The notes beneath the pieces are model-generated. The model saw only the letters and a program-made list of their open reading frames with translations, searched no databases and had not been told where the DNA came from. The position numbers were made by a program, and so were the translations under genes. DNA of 64,000 nt, from contig NC_007650.1 in NCBI RefSeq assembly GCF_000012365.1, positions 2,418,001 to 2,482,000 of the forward strand, given 5' to 3'. Shown in pieces: positions 43,856-54,258 of this stretch; within the stretch, counting starts at the first letter, position 1; every line of letters begins with the position of its first letter. Origin of the DNA: Burkholderia thailandensis E264. GTDB taxonomy: Bacteria > Pseudomonadota > Gammaproteobacteria > Burkholderiales > Burkholderiaceae.

Positions 43856-43887
43856 AAAAAGTACCCGGAAAAGTACCCGGCAAAATC
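43856..43887 (+). repeat. Paired AAAGTACCC repeats inside the tRNA-proximal island end
   Basis: Two AAGTACCCGG units in the 15 bases upstream of the integrase gene onward, matching 25157-25187 in sequence and orientation. They may bind integrase or its directionality factor and overlap the integrase promoter, which would allow autoregulation. Confidence 0.5.
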
Positions 43888-43991
43888 TGGAATTTTACGA
43901 CTTTTCTTGAAAGCTTACGAAAGTTTGAACTGCCCGCAAAGCCTTATGTAGCTTGGCTTTGCGGCGTTTCTTGAATGACGCTGAAGGGGTG

Positions 43992-44014
43992 TTCTGGCGG
44001 AGAGAGGGGGATTC
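43992..44014 (+). repeat. tRNA-proximal attachment-site repeat
   Basis: Identical to 25095-25117. It covers the last 20 nucleotides of tRNA-Ser (acceptor strand, CCA and part of the T arm) plus three bases beyond, so integration keeps the tRNA gene whole. Confidence 0.85.
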
Positions 44015-44084
44015 GAACCCCCGATAGGCTTTCACCTATACACGCTTTCCAGGCGTGCGACTTAAACCACTCATCCATCTCTCC
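43995..44084 (-). tRNA. tRNA-Ser (anticodon GGA)
   Basis: Read leftward from 44084: acceptor GGAGAGA, D arm with GAGUGGUUUAAGUC, anticodon loop CUGGAAA, a long variable arm (UAGGUGAAAGCCUA), T arm GGGGGUUCGAAUCCCCC, acceptor UCUCUCC, G discriminator and encoded CCA. Ninety nucleotides with a class II variable arm and GGA anticodon identify the serine isoacceptor for UCC/UCU. It hosts the island at its 3' end. Confidence 0.97.
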
Positions 44085-44154
44085 GGGAAGACGGCAAGTA
44101 TAGCAAACTCCGCAGCCGTGCCGCCAGCCCCGGCGAAAACCACCCGTCACGGAG

Positions 44155-46170
44155 TCACGGATGCCGGATATAGTCGACGAGCGCGTTCGTATACGCATCC
44201 GGCCGCCGATCCAGCAGGCTCACGACGATCGCCATCGCAAACCCGGCCGGCACGCCGAATACGCCGGAGCTGATCGGCTCGATGCCGAACCAGCTCGGCC
44301 CTGCGAATCCCGTGATCTGCGTGAAGAACGGATACGTCGACACGATGTAGTACGCGCACACGCCGAGCCCCGTCACCATCCCCGCCACCGCGCCGCGCGT
44401 CGTCGTACGCTTCCAGAACACGCCGAGCACGAGCACCGGAAAGAAGCTCGACGCTGCGAGCGAGAACGCCGCCCCCACAAGAAACAAGATCTTTCCCGTA
44501 TTCAGCGAAGCGACATACGACGCAAACAGCGCGACGCCGAGCAGCAGCACCTTCGAGATCGTCACGCGCCGCTGGCTCGACGCATCGGGCGCGACCATGT
44601 GGTAGTAGACGTCGTGCGACAGCGCATTCGCGATCGTCAACAGCAGTCCGTCCGCCGTCGACAGCGCCGCGGCGAGCGCGCCCGCCGCAATCAGCCCCGA
44701 TACGACATACGGCAGCCCGGCAATCTCCGGCGCCGCAAGCACGACGATGTCAGGCTGCATCTGGATCTCCGACCAATGGACGATGCCGTCGCGCAATTGA
44801 TCGACAACACTGATGAGCCCCGGCTCGAAGCGGTGCCATTGCGTGATCCATGCGGGCAGATCCGCGAACGGCCGCCCCACCAGATTCGTCAGGATCTCGT
44901 ACTTGATCAGCACCGCGAGCACCGGCACCGTCAAATAGAACAGCGCGATGAAAAACAGCGTCCAACCGACCGAGCGCCGCGCGGACGCAACCGATGTCGT
45001 CGTGTTGTAGCGCGTCAGGATATGCGGCAGGCTCGCCGTGCCGAGCGACAGGCACAGCAGCAGCGCCAGGAAGTTCCGTTCGCGCGGGCGGCGGTCGTCG
45101 TCGCTCGCCGCCGGAAACGGCTCGTGCATCGGCACCGGGGCCGCCGCGCGCGCGAGCAGATCGTCGCGCGCCTGCTCCCACACCACCCGCGCCGCCGCCG
45201 GGTCGCGCGGGAACTCCGCGAGCGCATGCTCGCGCTGGTTGATCTCACGCAGCGGCCCGTTGTGCCGGCGCAGTTCGGCAACCTGATCGACCAGCCGCTC
45301 GCGCGCCTCGTCGTACGACGCCGGCAGCCGGTCGAGCTGTGCCTGGATCGCGGCCGCCTGCCGGCGATACGTGTCGCGCACCTGTCGCTCCTGCGGCGCG
45401 TCGCGCATCTCGCTCTCGAGCGTTTCGACACGTGACATCAGACGGCCGTAATTGAATTGCGGCACGGGCCCGAGGCCGTTCTTCATCGCGATCAGCGAAA
45501 CCGGCAGCAGGAACGCGATGATCAGGATGATGTACTGCGCGACCTGCGTCCACGTGACCGCACGCATCCCGCCAAGAAACGAGCAGACGAGAATCCCCGC
45601 TAGGCCGCAGAAGATGCCGATCGAGAAATCGACGCCGATGAAGCGCGTCGCGATAAGGCCGATGCCCTGTATCTGCGCGACGAGATAAACGAACGAACAC
45701 AGAATCGCGGCAATCGCCGCGAGCGCCCTGACGAGCGTGCTCGAAAAGCGCGTGCCCAAAAAATCCGGAATCGTGTATCGCGCGAGCTTGCGCACGTACG
45801 GCGCGAGCAGGAACGCGACAAGGCAGAAGCCGCCCGTCCAGCCCATCAGGTATGCGAGCGCGTCGTAGCCGGTCGCGTACAGCGAGCCCGCGAGGCCGAT
45901 GAACGAGGCGGCGGACAGCCAGTCGGCGGCGGTCGCCATGCCGTTGAACGCGGACGGCACACGCCGCCCGGCAACGTAGTATTCGACGAGATCCGAGGTT
46001 CGCGACAGCAGCCCGATCACCGCATAGACCGCGATCGGCACGAACAGGAACACGTAGCCAATCCACACGCCGGGTCCGGTCGCGCGCTCGATTCGCCACA
46101 GCAACAGCACGAACGCGGCGAAGCCGATCGTGTACAGCGCATAGGCGCGCACCAGCCGATTCGTCAGCAT
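44155..46170 (-). CDS. Sodium/solute symporter of the acetate permease type
   Basis: 671 residues with ~13 hydrophobic helices, of the SSS family (ActP/VC_2705-like): Y-Y-V-A-G-R-R-V-P and G-M-A-T-A-A-D-W-L-S-A-A-S-F-I-G near 65-100, and G-G-M-R-A-V-T-W-T-Q near 203. A ~110-residue charged coiled-coil insert (residues ~245-360) between helices is typical of the subgroup that pairs with a small DUF4212 subunit. Its start overlaps that gene by 7 bases. Location downstream of acs suggests uptake of acetate or another short carboxylate at the inner membrane; substrate is inferred. Confidence 0.85.
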   Translation of the reverse strand: MLTNRLVRAYALYTIGFAAFVLLLWRIERATGPGVWIGYVFLFVPIAVYAVIGLLSRTSDLVEYYVAGRRVPSAFNGMATAADWLSAASFIGLAGSLYATGYDALAYLMGWTGGFCLVAFLLAPYVRKLARYTIPDFLGTRFSSTLVRALAAIAAILCSFVYLVAQIQGIGLIATRFIGVDFSIGIFCGLAGILVCSFLGGMRAVTWTQVAQYIILIIAFLLPVSLIAMKNGLGPVPQFNYGRLMSRVETLESEMRDAPQERQVRDTYRRQAAAIQAQLDRLPASYDEARERLVDQVAELRRHNGPLREINQREHALAEFPRDPAAARVVWEQARDDLLARAAAPVPMHEPFPAASDDDRRPRERNFLALLLCLSLGTASLPHILTRYNTTTSVASARRSVGWTLFFIALFYLTVPVLAVLIKYEILTNLVGRPFADLPAWITQWHRFEPGLISVVDQLRDGIVHWSEIQMQPDIVVLAAPEIAGLPYVVSGLIAAGALAAALSTADGLLLTIANALSHDVYYHMVAPDASSQRRVTISKVLLLGVALFASYVASLNTGKILFLVGAAFSLAASSFFPVLVLGVFWKRTTTRGAVAGMVTGLGVCAYYIVSTYPFFTQITGFAGPSWFGIEPISSGVFGVPAGFAMAIVVSLLDRRPDAYTNALVDYIRHP

Positions 46171-46544
46171 GCGTCGGTGTCCGTCGAAATGACTTCTTTG
46201 CGCTTCGCTTCATCTGCGTATGCGTCGTAGTCGCGCCGCAGGGTCCGGTCGGCGCGCTGCATCAGCACGATGTAGGCGCCGATCAGCGCCAGATAGACGA
46301 GGATCGCGCCCTGCGCCCCAACGTAGAACGGCAGGCTGAAGCCCGCGAAGCGCAGATGCGCGAGCGCCGGCGCGAACAGCGGCACGACGAACGACACGGC
46401 AAAGCCGATCGTCATCAGCACGGCGATCAGCGCGACGTTGAAACGCCAGTAGCGCGCATGCGCGCGCGCGAGCGGCGCCGGCACGAACGGCGGTTCGGCG
46501 GAATGCGAAGGCGTGGGCGAAGAGGTACCGGAAGATGCGGCCAT
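46164..46544 (-). CDS. DUF4212 small subunit of the symporter
   Basis: About 126 residues from ATG 46544; a TTG five codons earlier is possible. Two transmembrane helices (residues ~35-60 and ~75-100) follow the motif R-A-H-A-R-Y-W-R-F-N, the DUF4212 hallmark. These short proteins are encoded directly before VC_2705-type symporters and are thought to be their accessory subunit. It lies 97 bases beyond acs with a terminator between, so expression probably includes its own promoter or read-through. Confidence 0.82.
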   Translation of the reverse strand: MAASSGTSSPTPSHSAEPPFVPAPLARAHARYWRFNVALIAVLMTIGFAVSFVVPLFAPALAHLRFAGFSLPFYVGAQGAILVYLALIGAYIVLMQRADRTLRRDYDAYADEAKRKEVISTDTDAC

Positions 46545-46554
46545 GCGCTTGTGT

Positions 46555-46600
46555 AACAAAAAGCCCCTGCGCGAGCAATCGGGATTGCCGCGCAGGGGCT
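46555..46600 (-). terminator. Rho-independent terminator of acs
   Basis: AGCCCCTGCGCG (46562-46573) pairs with CGCGCAGGGGCT (46589-46600), a perfect 12-bp stem; on the minus strand TTTTTGTT follows. Confidence 0.85.
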
Positions 46601-46641
46601 CGGGCGGCGCGCATTCGGCGGCGCGCCGCGCTCCGGCACGT

Positions 46642-48624
46642 TCAGCGCACTTCGGCGAGCTGCTCGAGGATCGCGGGGTTCTCGAGCGTCGACGTATCCT
46701 GCGTGATCGCCTCGCCCTTCGCGAGCGAGCGCAGCAGGCGCCGCATGATCTTGCCCGAACGCGTCTTCGGCAGGTTGTCGCCGAAACGGATGTCCTTCGG
46801 CTTCGCGATCGGCCCGATTTCCTTGCCGACCCAGTCGCGCAGCGTCTTCGCGAGCGCGGCCGCCTCTTCGCCTTCCGGCCGCGAGCGCTTCAACACGACG
46901 AACGCGACGACCGCCTCGCCCGTCGTGTCGTCCGGCCGTCCGACGACGGCCGCCTCCGCGACGAGCTCGTGCGACACGAGCGCCGATTCGATCTCCATCG
47001 TGCCGAGCCGGTGCCCCGATACGTTCAGCACGTCGTCGATGCGGCCCATGATCGTGAAGTAGCCGGTTTCCTTGTCCCGCACGGTGCCGTCGCCCGCCAG
47101 ATAGAGGCGGCCGCCGAGCTCGTCGGGGAAATAGCTCTTCTTGAAGCGCTCCGGGTCGCCCCAGATCGTGCGCGCCATCGCCGGCCACGGACGCTTGACG
47201 ACGAGAATGCCGCCCTGCCCGTTCGGCACGTCCTGGCCGGTCTCGTCGACGACGGCGGCCATGATGCCCGGCAGCGGCAACGTGCACGAGCCCGGCACCG
47301 TCGGCGTCGCGCCCGGCAGCGGCGTGATCATGTGGCCGCCCGTTTCGGTCTGCCACCACGTGTCGACGATCGGGCAGCGCTCCTGCCCGACGTTCTTGTG
47401 ATACCAGATCCACGCTTCCGGATTGATCGGCTCGCCGACCGTGCCGATGATCCGCAGGCTCGACAGATCGTAGCTCTTCGGATGCACGTGCTCGTCGGCC
47501 TCGGCCGCCTTGATCAGCGAGCGGATCGCCGTCGGCGCGGTGTAGAACACGGAAACCTTGTGGTCGCCGATCATCTTCCAGAAGCGGCCCGCGTTCGGAT
47601 AGGTCGGCACGCCCTCGAACACGACCTGCGTCGCGCCGACGGCGAGCGGCCCGTACGTGATGTACGAGTGCCCCGTGACCCAGCCGATGTCGGCCGTGCA
47701 CCAGAACACGTCGTCAGGCTTCCAGTCGAACGTCCACTTCATCGTCTGCGCGACCCACAGCAGATAGCCGGCCGTGCTGTGCTGGACGCCCTTCGGCTTG
47801 CCGGTCGAGCCCGACGTATACAGGATGAACAGCGGATGTTCGGCGCCGACCCACTCGGGCTCGCACGCGTCGGACTCGTTCGCGACGATCTCGTGCATCC
47901 AGACGTCGCGGCCCGCGTGCCAGTCGACGTTGCCGCCCGTGCGCCGATAGACGACGACGGTCTTCACCGCGTCGCAGCCGCCCATCGCGAGCGCCTCGTC
48001 GGCGATGCTCTTGAGCGGCAGCGTCTTGCCGCCGCGCATCTGCTCGTCGGCCGTGACGAGCGCGGTCGCGCCGACGTCGACGATGCGCTCGTGCAGCGAC
48101 TTCGACGAAAAGCCGCCGAACACGACCGAATGCGTCGCGCCGATGCGCGCGCACGCCTGCATCGCGACGATGCCTTCGACCGACATCGGAATGTAGATGA
48201 CGACGCGGTCGCCGCGGCCGATGCCGCGTTTCTTCAGCGCGTTCGCGAAGCGCGACACGCGCGCGAGCAGATCGGCGTAGGTCACGCGCGCGACGGTGCC
48301 GTCGTCGGCCTCGAAGATCACCGCGATGCGCTCGCCGAGGCCGGCGGCGACGTGGCGGTCGAGGCAGTTGTACGACGCGTTCAACTCGCCGTCGTCGAAC
48401 CACTTGTAGAACGGCGCGTTCGTCTCGTCGAGCGCCTTGCCGAACGGCTTGCGCCATTCGAGCGTCTCACGCGCGAGACGCGCCCAGAATCCTTCGTAAT
48501 CGCGCTCAGCCTCTTCGGCGAGCGCCCGATAAGCCGCCATGCCGGAAATGGCTGCCGCCTTCTCCACGGCGGCGGGCGGCGCGAACTGGCGGCGTTCGTG
48601 CAGAACCGATTCAATCGCAGACAT
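46642..48624 (-). CDS. acs: Acetyl-CoA synthetase
   Basis: 660 residues, the usual AMP-forming Acs length; start supported by AAGGGG upstream. It converts acetate, ATP and CoA to acetyl-CoA. The P-loop [14 protein letters not shown] lies near 265, W-W-Q-T-E-T-G-G near 415, and the C-terminal [12 protein letters not shown] holds the catalytic lysine that is inactivated by acetylation. Cytosolic. The symporter pair downstream fits import of its substrate. Confidence 0.95.
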   Translation of the reverse strand: MSAIESVLHERRQFAPPAAVEKAAAISGMAAYRALAEEAERDYEGFWARLARETLEWRKPFGKALDETNAPFYKWFDDGELNASYNCLDRHVAAGLGERIAVIFEADDGTVARVTYADLLARVSRFANALKKRGIGRGDRVVIYIPMSVEGIVAMQACARIGATHSVVFGGFSSKSLHERIVDVGATALVTADEQMRGGKTLPLKSIADEALAMGGCDAVKTVVVYRRTGGNVDWHAGRDVWMHEIVANESDACEPEWVGAEHPLFILYTSGSTGKPKGVQHSTAGYLLWVAQTMKWTFDWKPDDVFWCTADIGWVTGHSYITYGPLAVGATQVVFEGVPTYPNAGRFWKMIGDHKVSVFYTAPTAIRSLIKAAEADEHVHPKSYDLSSLRIIGTVGEPINPEAWIWYHKNVGQERCPIVDTWWQTETGGHMITPLPGATPTVPGSCTLPLPGIMAAVVDETGQDVPNGQGGILVVKRPWPAMARTIWGDPERFKKSYFPDELGGRLYLAGDGTVRDKETGYFTIMGRIDDVLNVSGHRLGTMEIESALVSHELVAEAAVVGRPDDTTGEAVVAFVVLKRSRPEGEEAAALAKTLRDWVGKEIGPIAKPKDIRFGDNLPKTRSGKIMRRLLRSLAKGEAITQDTSTLENPAILEQLAEVR

Positions 48625-48913
48625 CGACTACCCCTTGGTGAACATGGAACCCACTACTGCCGGCGCGATCGGGCGCGCCGTGTCTGATTGGCGCGCGACG
48701 CGCCTGTCTCCCACCCTGCGCGCCGCATACGGCCCATACGACGCGCGATGCTGCATCGCACCACGCGAGACGGCCGCGGCAAACCGATGCAGACGCTTTC
48801 ACGATAAGCGCCGGAACTTACCCGTCACTTACGCGGCGAGCGCCCCGACGCTGCTTTACGCTGGCTTTCACGCGACCCTACAATGCTAACTAACTCGTCG
48901 CCCGGATTCCAGC

Positions 48914-49813
48914 TTGAATCGCTACGCTTTCTTTCTCATCGCGTCGATGTTGCTCGTCGGCAGCAACGTCGGCATCGGCAAATCGATCGTCGCCTTCGTT
49001 CCCGTCACCCTCCTCGCCACGCTACGCTTCGTCATCGCGAACGCGGTGCTCTGGCCGCTCTTCAGCCCTGTCAAGATGCGCACCGTCAAGCGCGGCGAAT
49101 GGCTGAACCTGTTCCTGCAGGCGTTCTTCGGCACGTTCATGTTCACGCTGCTGATGCTCAACGGCGCGCAGCGCACGAGCGCCGTCGCGGCGGGCGTCAT
49201 CACGAGCACGATTCCGGCCGTCGTCGCGCTGTTCGCATGGCTCTTCCTGCGCGAAAAACCGAACGGGCGTGCGCTCGTGTCGATCGCGCTCGCGATCGTC
49301 GGCGTCGTGACGATCAACGTCGCGAACGGCACCGCGAGCGAAGGCGGTGCGCACGCCAGCTCGCTCGCCGGCAACCTGCTGATGCTCGGCGCGGTCTGCT
49401 GCGAGTCGATCTACGTGATCCTGTCGCGGCGCCTCACGCAGACGCTCGCGCCGATCGACATCTGCGCGTACACCCACCTGTTCGGCCTGCTGCTGATGCT
49501 GCCGCTCGGCGCGGGCGCGCTCTGGCATTTCGACTACGCGAGCGTGCCGTCGGGCATCTGGGCGCTTGTCGTCTGGTACGGCCTGTCCGCGAGCATCTTC
49601 TCGTTCTGGCTGTGGATGAAGGGCATCCGTCACGTGCCGGGCAGCCTCGCCGGCGTGTTCAGCGCGGTGCTGCCGATCTCGGCCGCGATCTACGGCATCC
49701 TGTTCCTCGGCGAACGGCCGACGCTCGCGCACGGCTTCGCGCTCGCGTGCGTCGTGACGGGCATCGTGCTCGCGAGCCTGCGCGTGCGGCGCTCGCCGCC
49801 CGTCTCGCCTTGA
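48914..49813 (+). CDS. EamA/DMT-family exporter
   Basis: 299 residues with ten hydrophobic helices in two EamA repeats (~5-135 and ~150-290). G-V-I-T-S-T-I-P-A-V-V-A-L-F-A-W-L-F-L-R-E-K-P closes the first repeat and A-A-I-Y-G-I-L-F-L-G-E-R-P the second. The frame starts at TTG 48914; no better ATG is in frame. It is an inner-membrane metabolite exporter of unknown substrate, divergent from acs with a 289-base gap. Confidence 0.85.
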   Translation: MNRYAFFLIASMLLVGSNVGIGKSIVAFVPVTLLATLRFVIANAVLWPLFSPVKMRTVKRGEWLNLFLQAFFGTFMFTLLMLNGAQRTSAVAAGVITSTIPAVVALFAWLFLREKPNGRALVSIALAIVGVVTINVANGTASEGGAHASSLAGNLLMLGAVCCESIYVILSRRLTQTLAPIDICAYTHLFGLLLMLPLGAGALWHFDYASVPSGIWALVVWYGLSASIFSFWLWMKGIRHVPGSLAGVFSAVLPISAAIYGILFLGERPTLAHGFALACVVTGIVLASLRVRRSPPVSP

Positions 49814-50043
49814 GCAAGCGCCACGCCCACGGCTTCCCGTTCGCGCGGCGCGCCTCGTTCGCGCACTGAAGCGCATCGCGACGGCGCACGCCGCGGGCGC
49901 GCGGCCGCCTCGCGCCGCCCCATGCCTCATCCGCGCCGCCCGCCGCGATGCCGCGCCGCTGCAAGCGGCCCGGCCGACGCGTTACAATAACGCGCTTTTT
50001 TTCAAAAACGCTCCATATCCCCGCATCCCCGCTTCGCCCGACC

Positions 50044-50652
50044 ATGTCCGCCGCCCCGACCGATCCGCGCGCCGCCCGCCCGGCCCGCCGCAAGATGCGC
50101 CCGCTGCCCGCCGTCATCTTCATGAGCCGCTGGCTGCAGGTTCCCCTTTATCTCGGCCTGATCGTCGCGCAGGCGATCTATGTGTTCCTGTTCCTGAAGG
50201 AAGTCTGGCACCTGCTGTCGCACGCGACGGGTCTCGACGAGACGAACATCATGCTCGCCGTGCTCGGCCTCATCGACGTGGTGATGATCTCGAACCTGCT
50301 CATCATGGTGATCGTCGGCGGATATGAAACTTTCGTGTCGCGCCTGGGCGTCGAGGGCCACCCCGACGAGCCGGAGTGGCTCGATCACGTGAACGCGGGC
50401 GTGCTGAAGGTCAAGCTGTCGATGGCGCTCATCAGCATCTCGTCGATCCATCTGCTGAAGACGTTCATCAACCCGGACCAGCACACGACGCACGCGATCA
50501 TGTGGCAGGTGCTGATCCACGTCGCGTTCCTCGTGTCGGCGCTCGTGATGGCGTGGGTCGACCGCCTGACGACGCATACGCACCCCCAGCATTTCCACGA
50601 AGCGTCGACGGACCCGTCGGCGCCGCGCGAGCCGGCGCAACAGTCGGCCTGA
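50044..50652 (+). CDS. YqhA-family (UPF0114/TIGR00645) membrane protein
   Basis: 202 residues from ATG 50044; upstream codons in the frame are Arg-rich and unsupported. Family features: [16 protein letters not shown] near 28, [21 protein letters not shown] near 78-98, and [17 protein letters not shown] near 123. Four transmembrane helices. Function is unknown across the family. The His-rich C-terminus ([10 protein letters not shown]) is notable. It lies 39 bases before the fumarase gene and may share its transcript. Confidence 0.85.
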   Translation: MSAAPTDPRAARPARRKMRPLPAVIFMSRWLQVPLYLGLIVAQAIYVFLFLKEVWHLLSHATGLDETNIMLAVLGLIDVVMISNLLIMVIVGGYETFVSRLGVEGHPDEPEWLDHVNAGVLKVKLSMALISISSIHLLKTFINPDQHTTHAIMWQVLIHVAFLVSALVMAWVDRLTTHTHPQHFHEASTDPSAPREPAQQSA

Positions 50653-50691
50653 GTCGATTCTCATACCCACCGTCCTCACTGAGCCTCAGCC

Positions 50692-52227
50692 ATGACCGTC
50701 ATCAAACAGGAAGACCTGATCCAGAGCATCGCGGATTCGCTGCAGTACATCAGCTACTACCATCCGCTCGACTACATCCAGGCGCTCGGCCGCGCATACG
50801 AGCTCGAACAGAGCCCGGCCGCGAAGGACGCGATCGCGCAGATCCTGACGAACAGCCGCATGTGCGCGGAGGGCAAGCGACCGATCTGCCAGGACACGGG
50901 CATCGTCACGATCTTCGTGAAGGTCGGCATGGACGTGCGCTGGGCAAGCGAAAACGGCAGCGCGACGATGAGCGTCACCGACATGATCAACGAAGGCGTG
51001 CGACGCGGCTACACGCATCCGGACAACGTGCTGCGCGCATCGATCGTCAACCCGCCCGAGGGCGCGCGCAAGAACACGAAGGACAACACGCCGGCCGTGA
51101 TCCACTACGAGATCGTGCCGGGCGACAAGGTCGACGTGCAGGTCGCGGCGAAGGGCGGCGGCTCGGAAAACAAGTCGAAGTTCGTGATGCTGAACCCGTC
51201 GGATTCGATCGTCGACTGGGTGCTGAAGACCGTGCCGACGATGGGCGCGGGCTGGTGCCCGCCGGGGATGCTCGGCATCGGCATCGGCGGCACCGCCGAG
51301 AAGGCGATGCTGATGGCGAAGGAATCGCTGATGGAGCCGATCGACATCCAGGAAATCATCGCGCGCGGCCCGAAGGACTGGGTCGAGGAGTTGCGCGTCG
51401 AGCTGCACGAGAAGGTCAACGCGCTCGGCATCGGCGCGCAGGGCCTCGGCGGCCTCGCGACCGTGCTCGACGTGAAGATCATGGCCGCGCCGACGCATGC
51501 GGCCTCGAAGCCCGTCGCGATGATCCCGAACTGCGCGGCCACGCGCCATGCGCACTTCGTGCTCGACGGCTCGGGCGCGGCGAAGCTCGAGGCGCCGTCG
51601 CTCGACGCATGGCCGAAGGTTCAATGGGAACCGAACACCGAGACGAGCAAGCGCGTCGACCTGAACACGCTCACGCCGGAAGAAGTCGCATCGTGGAAAC
51701 CGGGCCAGACGCTGCTCTTGTCGGGCAAGATGCTCACGGGCCGCGACGCCGCGCACAAGCGCATCGCCGACATGCTCGCCAAGGGCGAGCAACTGCCCGT
51801 CGACTTCAAGAACCGCGTGATCTACTACGTTGGCCCGGTCGATCCGGTGCGTGACGAAGTGGTCGGCCCGGCAGGCCCGACGACGGCCACGCGCATGGAC
51901 AAGTTCACCGAGACGATGCTCGCGCAGACGGGCCTCATCTCGATGGTCGGCAAGGCCGAGCGCGGCCCCGTCGCGATCGACGCGATCAAGAAGCACAAGG
52001 CCGCGTATCTGATGGCGGTCGGCGGCGCGGCGTATCTGGTGTCGAAGGCGATCCGCGGCGCGAAGGTGCTCGCGTTCGAAGATCTCGGCATGGAAGCGAT
52101 CTACGAGTTCGACGTGCAGGACATGCCGGTGACGGTCGCGGTCGATTCGCAGGGCACGTCGGTCCATCAGACGGGGCCGAAGGAGTGGCAAGCGAAGATC
52201 GGCAAGATTCCGGTCGCGAGCGCGTAA
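50692..52227 (+). CDS. fumA: Class I fumarate hydratase
   Basis: 511 residues, the oxygen-sensitive [4Fe-4S] form. It interconverts fumarate and malate in the citric-acid cycle. Diagnostic parts: [12 protein letters not shown] near 60-75 with a cluster cysteine, [16 protein letters not shown] near 184-200, C-A-A-T-R-H near 279, and [13 protein letters not shown] in the C-terminal domain. A terminator follows 16 bases after the stop. Being iron-dependent, it fits the iron-related neighbourhood. Confidence 0.93.
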   Translation: MTVIKQEDLIQSIADSLQYISYYHPLDYIQALGRAYELEQSPAAKDAIAQILTNSRMCAEGKRPICQDTGIVTIFVKVGMDVRWASENGSATMSVTDMINEGVRRGYTHPDNVLRASIVNPPEGARKNTKDNTPAVIHYEIVPGDKVDVQVAAKGGGSENKSKFVMLNPSDSIVDWVLKTVPTMGAGWCPPGMLGIGIGGTAEKAMLMAKESLMEPIDIQEIIARGPKDWVEELRVELHEKVNALGIGAQGLGGLATVLDVKIMAAPTHAASKPVAMIPNCAATRHAHFVLDGSGAAKLEAPSLDAWPKVQWEPNTETSKRVDLNTLTPEEVASWKPGQTLLLSGKMLTGRDAAHKRIADMLAKGEQLPVDFKNRVIYYVGPVDPVRDEVVGPAGPTTATRMDKFTETMLAQTGLISMVGKAERGPVAIDAIKKHKAAYLMAVGGAAYLVSKAIRGAKVLAFEDLGMEAIYEFDVQDMPVTVAVDSQGTSVHQTGPKEWQAKIGKIPVASA

Positions 52228-52242
52228 ATAGGAATGATTTTC

Positions 52243-52268
52243 AGGCCGGATTTCAATCCGGCCTTTTT
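52243..52268 (+). terminator. Rho-independent terminator after fumA
   Basis: AGGCCGGATT (52243-52252) pairs with AATCCGGCCT (52255-52264), followed by TTTTT. Confidence 0.85.
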
Positions 52269-52382
52269 GATGCGGCGAACCCGTTCCACCTTTCGGATAT
52301 CGAACGGATTCGCCCTTGGCTTTTCGCGAACGAGCGTTTATCGTTCAGGAACTCAAGCCCCCACACGTCACAAGGAACGAAC

Positions 52383-52859
52383 ATGCAAGGCGACAAGAAA
52401 GTCATCGAATATCTGAACGCGCAGTTGAAAAACGAGCTGACCGCGATCAATCAATATTTCCTGCATGCGCGGATGTACAAGCACTGGGGTCTCGAGAAAC
52501 TCGGCAAGCACGAATACGACGAATCGATCGGCGAAATGAAGCATGCGGACTGGCTGATCGAACGCGTGTTCATGCTCGACGGCCTGCCGAACCTGCAGGA
52601 TCTGCACAAGCTGCTCATCGGCGAGGAAACCGAGGAAATCCTGAAATGCGATCTGAAGCTCGAACAGGTCTCGCAGGCGACGTGCAAGGAAGCCATCGCG
52701 TATTGCGAATCGGTGCGTGATTACGTGTCGCGCGAAATCTTCGAGAAAATCCTCGACGACACCGAAGAGCATATCGACTGGCTCGAAACGCAAATCGACC
52801 TGATCGGCAAGGTCGGCATTCAGAACTATCAGCAGTCGATGATGGGTTCGCCGGAGTAA
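52383..52859 (+). CDS. bfr: Bacterioferritin
   Basis: 158 residues from ATG 52383, preceded by AAGGAACG. Ferroxidase ligands are in place: E18 (N-E-L-T-A-I-N-Q-Y), Y25, E51 and H54 (G-E-M-K-H-A-D-W), E94, and E127/H130 (E-E-H). M52 in E-M-K-H-A is the haem ligand of the 24-mer cage. It stores iron as a ferric mineral in the cytosol. Its electron donor for release, Bfd, is encoded 1 kb downstream. Confidence 0.95.
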   Translation: MQGDKKVIEYLNAQLKNELTAINQYFLHARMYKHWGLEKLGKHEYDESIGEMKHADWLIERVFMLDGLPNLQDLHKLLIGEETEEILKCDLKLEQVSQATCKEAIAYCESVRDYVSREIFEKILDDTEEHIDWLETQIDLIGKVGIQNYQQSMMGSPE

Positions 52860-52904
52860 TTCCGTCTCGCCGATATTTCATTCGATTCACGCTCGATCGC
52901 CCGC

Positions 52905-53771
52905 ATGACGCCGCACGCGCCCGATTCCCGCGTATCGCCCGCCCGCTCGCCGATCGGCATCTTCGATTCGGGGCTCGGCGGCCTGTCCGTGCTGCGCGCG
53001 GTGCGCGAGCGGCTGCCCGACGAGGCGATCGTCTACGTCGCCGATTCGCGCCATGCGCCATACGGGCCGCGCGACGACGCGTTCATCATCGAGCGCACGC
53101 TCGCGATCGGCGAATGGCTCGTCGCGCAGGGCGCGAAGGCGCTCGTCGTCGCATGCAACACCGCGACCGCGCAGTCGATCGCGGTCGTGCGCGAACGTCT
53201 GCCGATCCCGCTCGTCGGCGTCGAGCCCGGCATCAAGCCGGCGGCGCTGCATTCGAAGACGCGCGTCGCCGGCGTGCTCGCGACGCAAGCGACGCTGCGC
53301 AGCGCGCGCTTCGAAGCGCTGATCGCGCGCCATGCAGCCGATTGCCGCTTCATTTGCCAGGCGGGGCACGGCCTCGTCGAGGCAATCGAGCGCGGCGACA
53401 CCGGCTCGCCCGAGTTGCGCGCGCAGCTCGCGGGCTTCCTCGAGCCGATGCTCGAAGCAGGCGCCGATACGCTCGTGCTCGGCTGCACGCACTACCCGTT
53501 CCTCGACGCCGCGATCCGCGACGTGACGTCGAGCCGCCTGCATCTGATCGACACAAGCGACGCGATCGCCCGCCAACTCGCACGCATCCTGGACGAGCGT
53601 GGGCTGCGCGCGCCCGCCTCGTCCCGGCCGGCGCCGCCGCGCCTCTGCTCGACGGGCGACGGGCGGCATTTGCAAACCCTTGCCGCGACACTGCTCGGCC
53701 TCGACGTGGCGGTCGAATCCGTCACCATTTCCTCTCCCAGCACGGCCGCGCCGGCCGCCGATCCGGCGTAG
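52905..53771 (+). CDS. murI: Glutamate racemase
   Basis: 288 residues. I-G-I-F-D-S-G-L-G-G-L-S-V near 17-29 is the substrate loop; the two catalytic cysteines are in A-C-N-T-A (~84) and G-C-T-H-Y-P-F (~196). It makes D-glutamate for peptidoglycan without PLP. It lies 45 bases after bfr on the same strand, though a functional link is not implied. The C-terminal ~35 residues are Ala/Pro/Ser-rich and probably disordered. Confidence 0.95.
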   Translation: MTPHAPDSRVSPARSPIGIFDSGLGGLSVLRAVRERLPDEAIVYVADSRHAPYGPRDDAFIIERTLAIGEWLVAQGAKALVVACNTATAQSIAVVRERLPIPLVGVEPGIKPAALHSKTRVAGVLATQATLRSARFEALIARHAADCRFICQAGHGLVEAIERGDTGSPELRAQLAGFLEPMLEAGADTLVLGCTHYPFLDAAIRDVTSSRLHLIDTSDAIARQLARILDERGLRAPASSRPAPPRLCSTGDGRHLQTLAATLLGLDVAVESVTISSPSTAAPAADPA

Positions 53772-53860
53772 CCACGCGGCAGCGCCCTCCCCGGAAACCC
53801 CTTCCAAGCACCTGGTTTTGTTACAAAAAACCCGGAGCCGCGCTTGCCAACCCGCACAAA

Positions 53861-53879
53861 TATAATGATAATAATTCGC
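53861..53879. promoter_or_regulatory. Fur box before bfd
   Basis: TATAATGATAATAATTCGC matches the 19-bp Fur consensus at 15 positions, ~27 bases upstream of bfd. Iron repression of bfd, and perhaps tonB-exbBD beyond it, is implied. Confidence 0.75.
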
Positions 53880-53905
53880 ATTAACGTTAGCTATCGCACT
53901 CCATC

Positions 53906-54145
53906 ATGATCGTCTGCGTGTGCAAGTCCGTTTCCGATCGGAAGATTCGCGCATCCCTCGCGGAAGGCGTGAACACCTTCGAAGAACTCCAGTTCGAACT
54001 CGGGGTCGCCACCTGCTGCGGCAAGTGCGAGGAAACCGTGCGCGAGATCATGGCGGAACAGGGCGTTTGTGCGAGCCGCTGCGGTGTCGAGCCCCCCGCG
54101 GCCGTGCCGGTCCCCGTCACGTTCTACGAACGCAAGGCGGCCTGA
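53906..54145 (+). CDS. bfd: Bacterioferritin-associated ferredoxin
   Basis: 79 residues. C4 and C6 (V-C-V-C-K-S-V) with C38, C39 and C42 in T-C-C-G-K-C supply the [2Fe-2S] cluster of the BFD-like fold. The C-terminal ~20 residues are a Pro/Val tail longer than in E. coli, with an extra C-A-S-R-C pair. It reduces the bacterioferritin mineral to release iron in low-iron conditions, consistent with the Fur box upstream. Confidence 0.93.
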   Translation: MIVCVCKSVSDRKIRASLAEGVNTFEELQFELGVATCCGKCEETVREIMAEQGVCASRCGVEPPAAVPVPVTFYERKAA

Positions 54146-54258
54146 CCGGCGTGCCGGGATCGCACGCGGCGCCGCGCGCCGTGCTTTCGTTTAACCAGCC
54201 CGTCAGCAAGCCAAGCCTGCCCGCGCGAGCCAACGGCCTACCTGCGAAGGAGCCCGTA

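Noticed and set aside
46513..48687. Rightward 724-codon frame opposite acs
   Set aside because: Shadow of acs, which is fully supported by family motifs.
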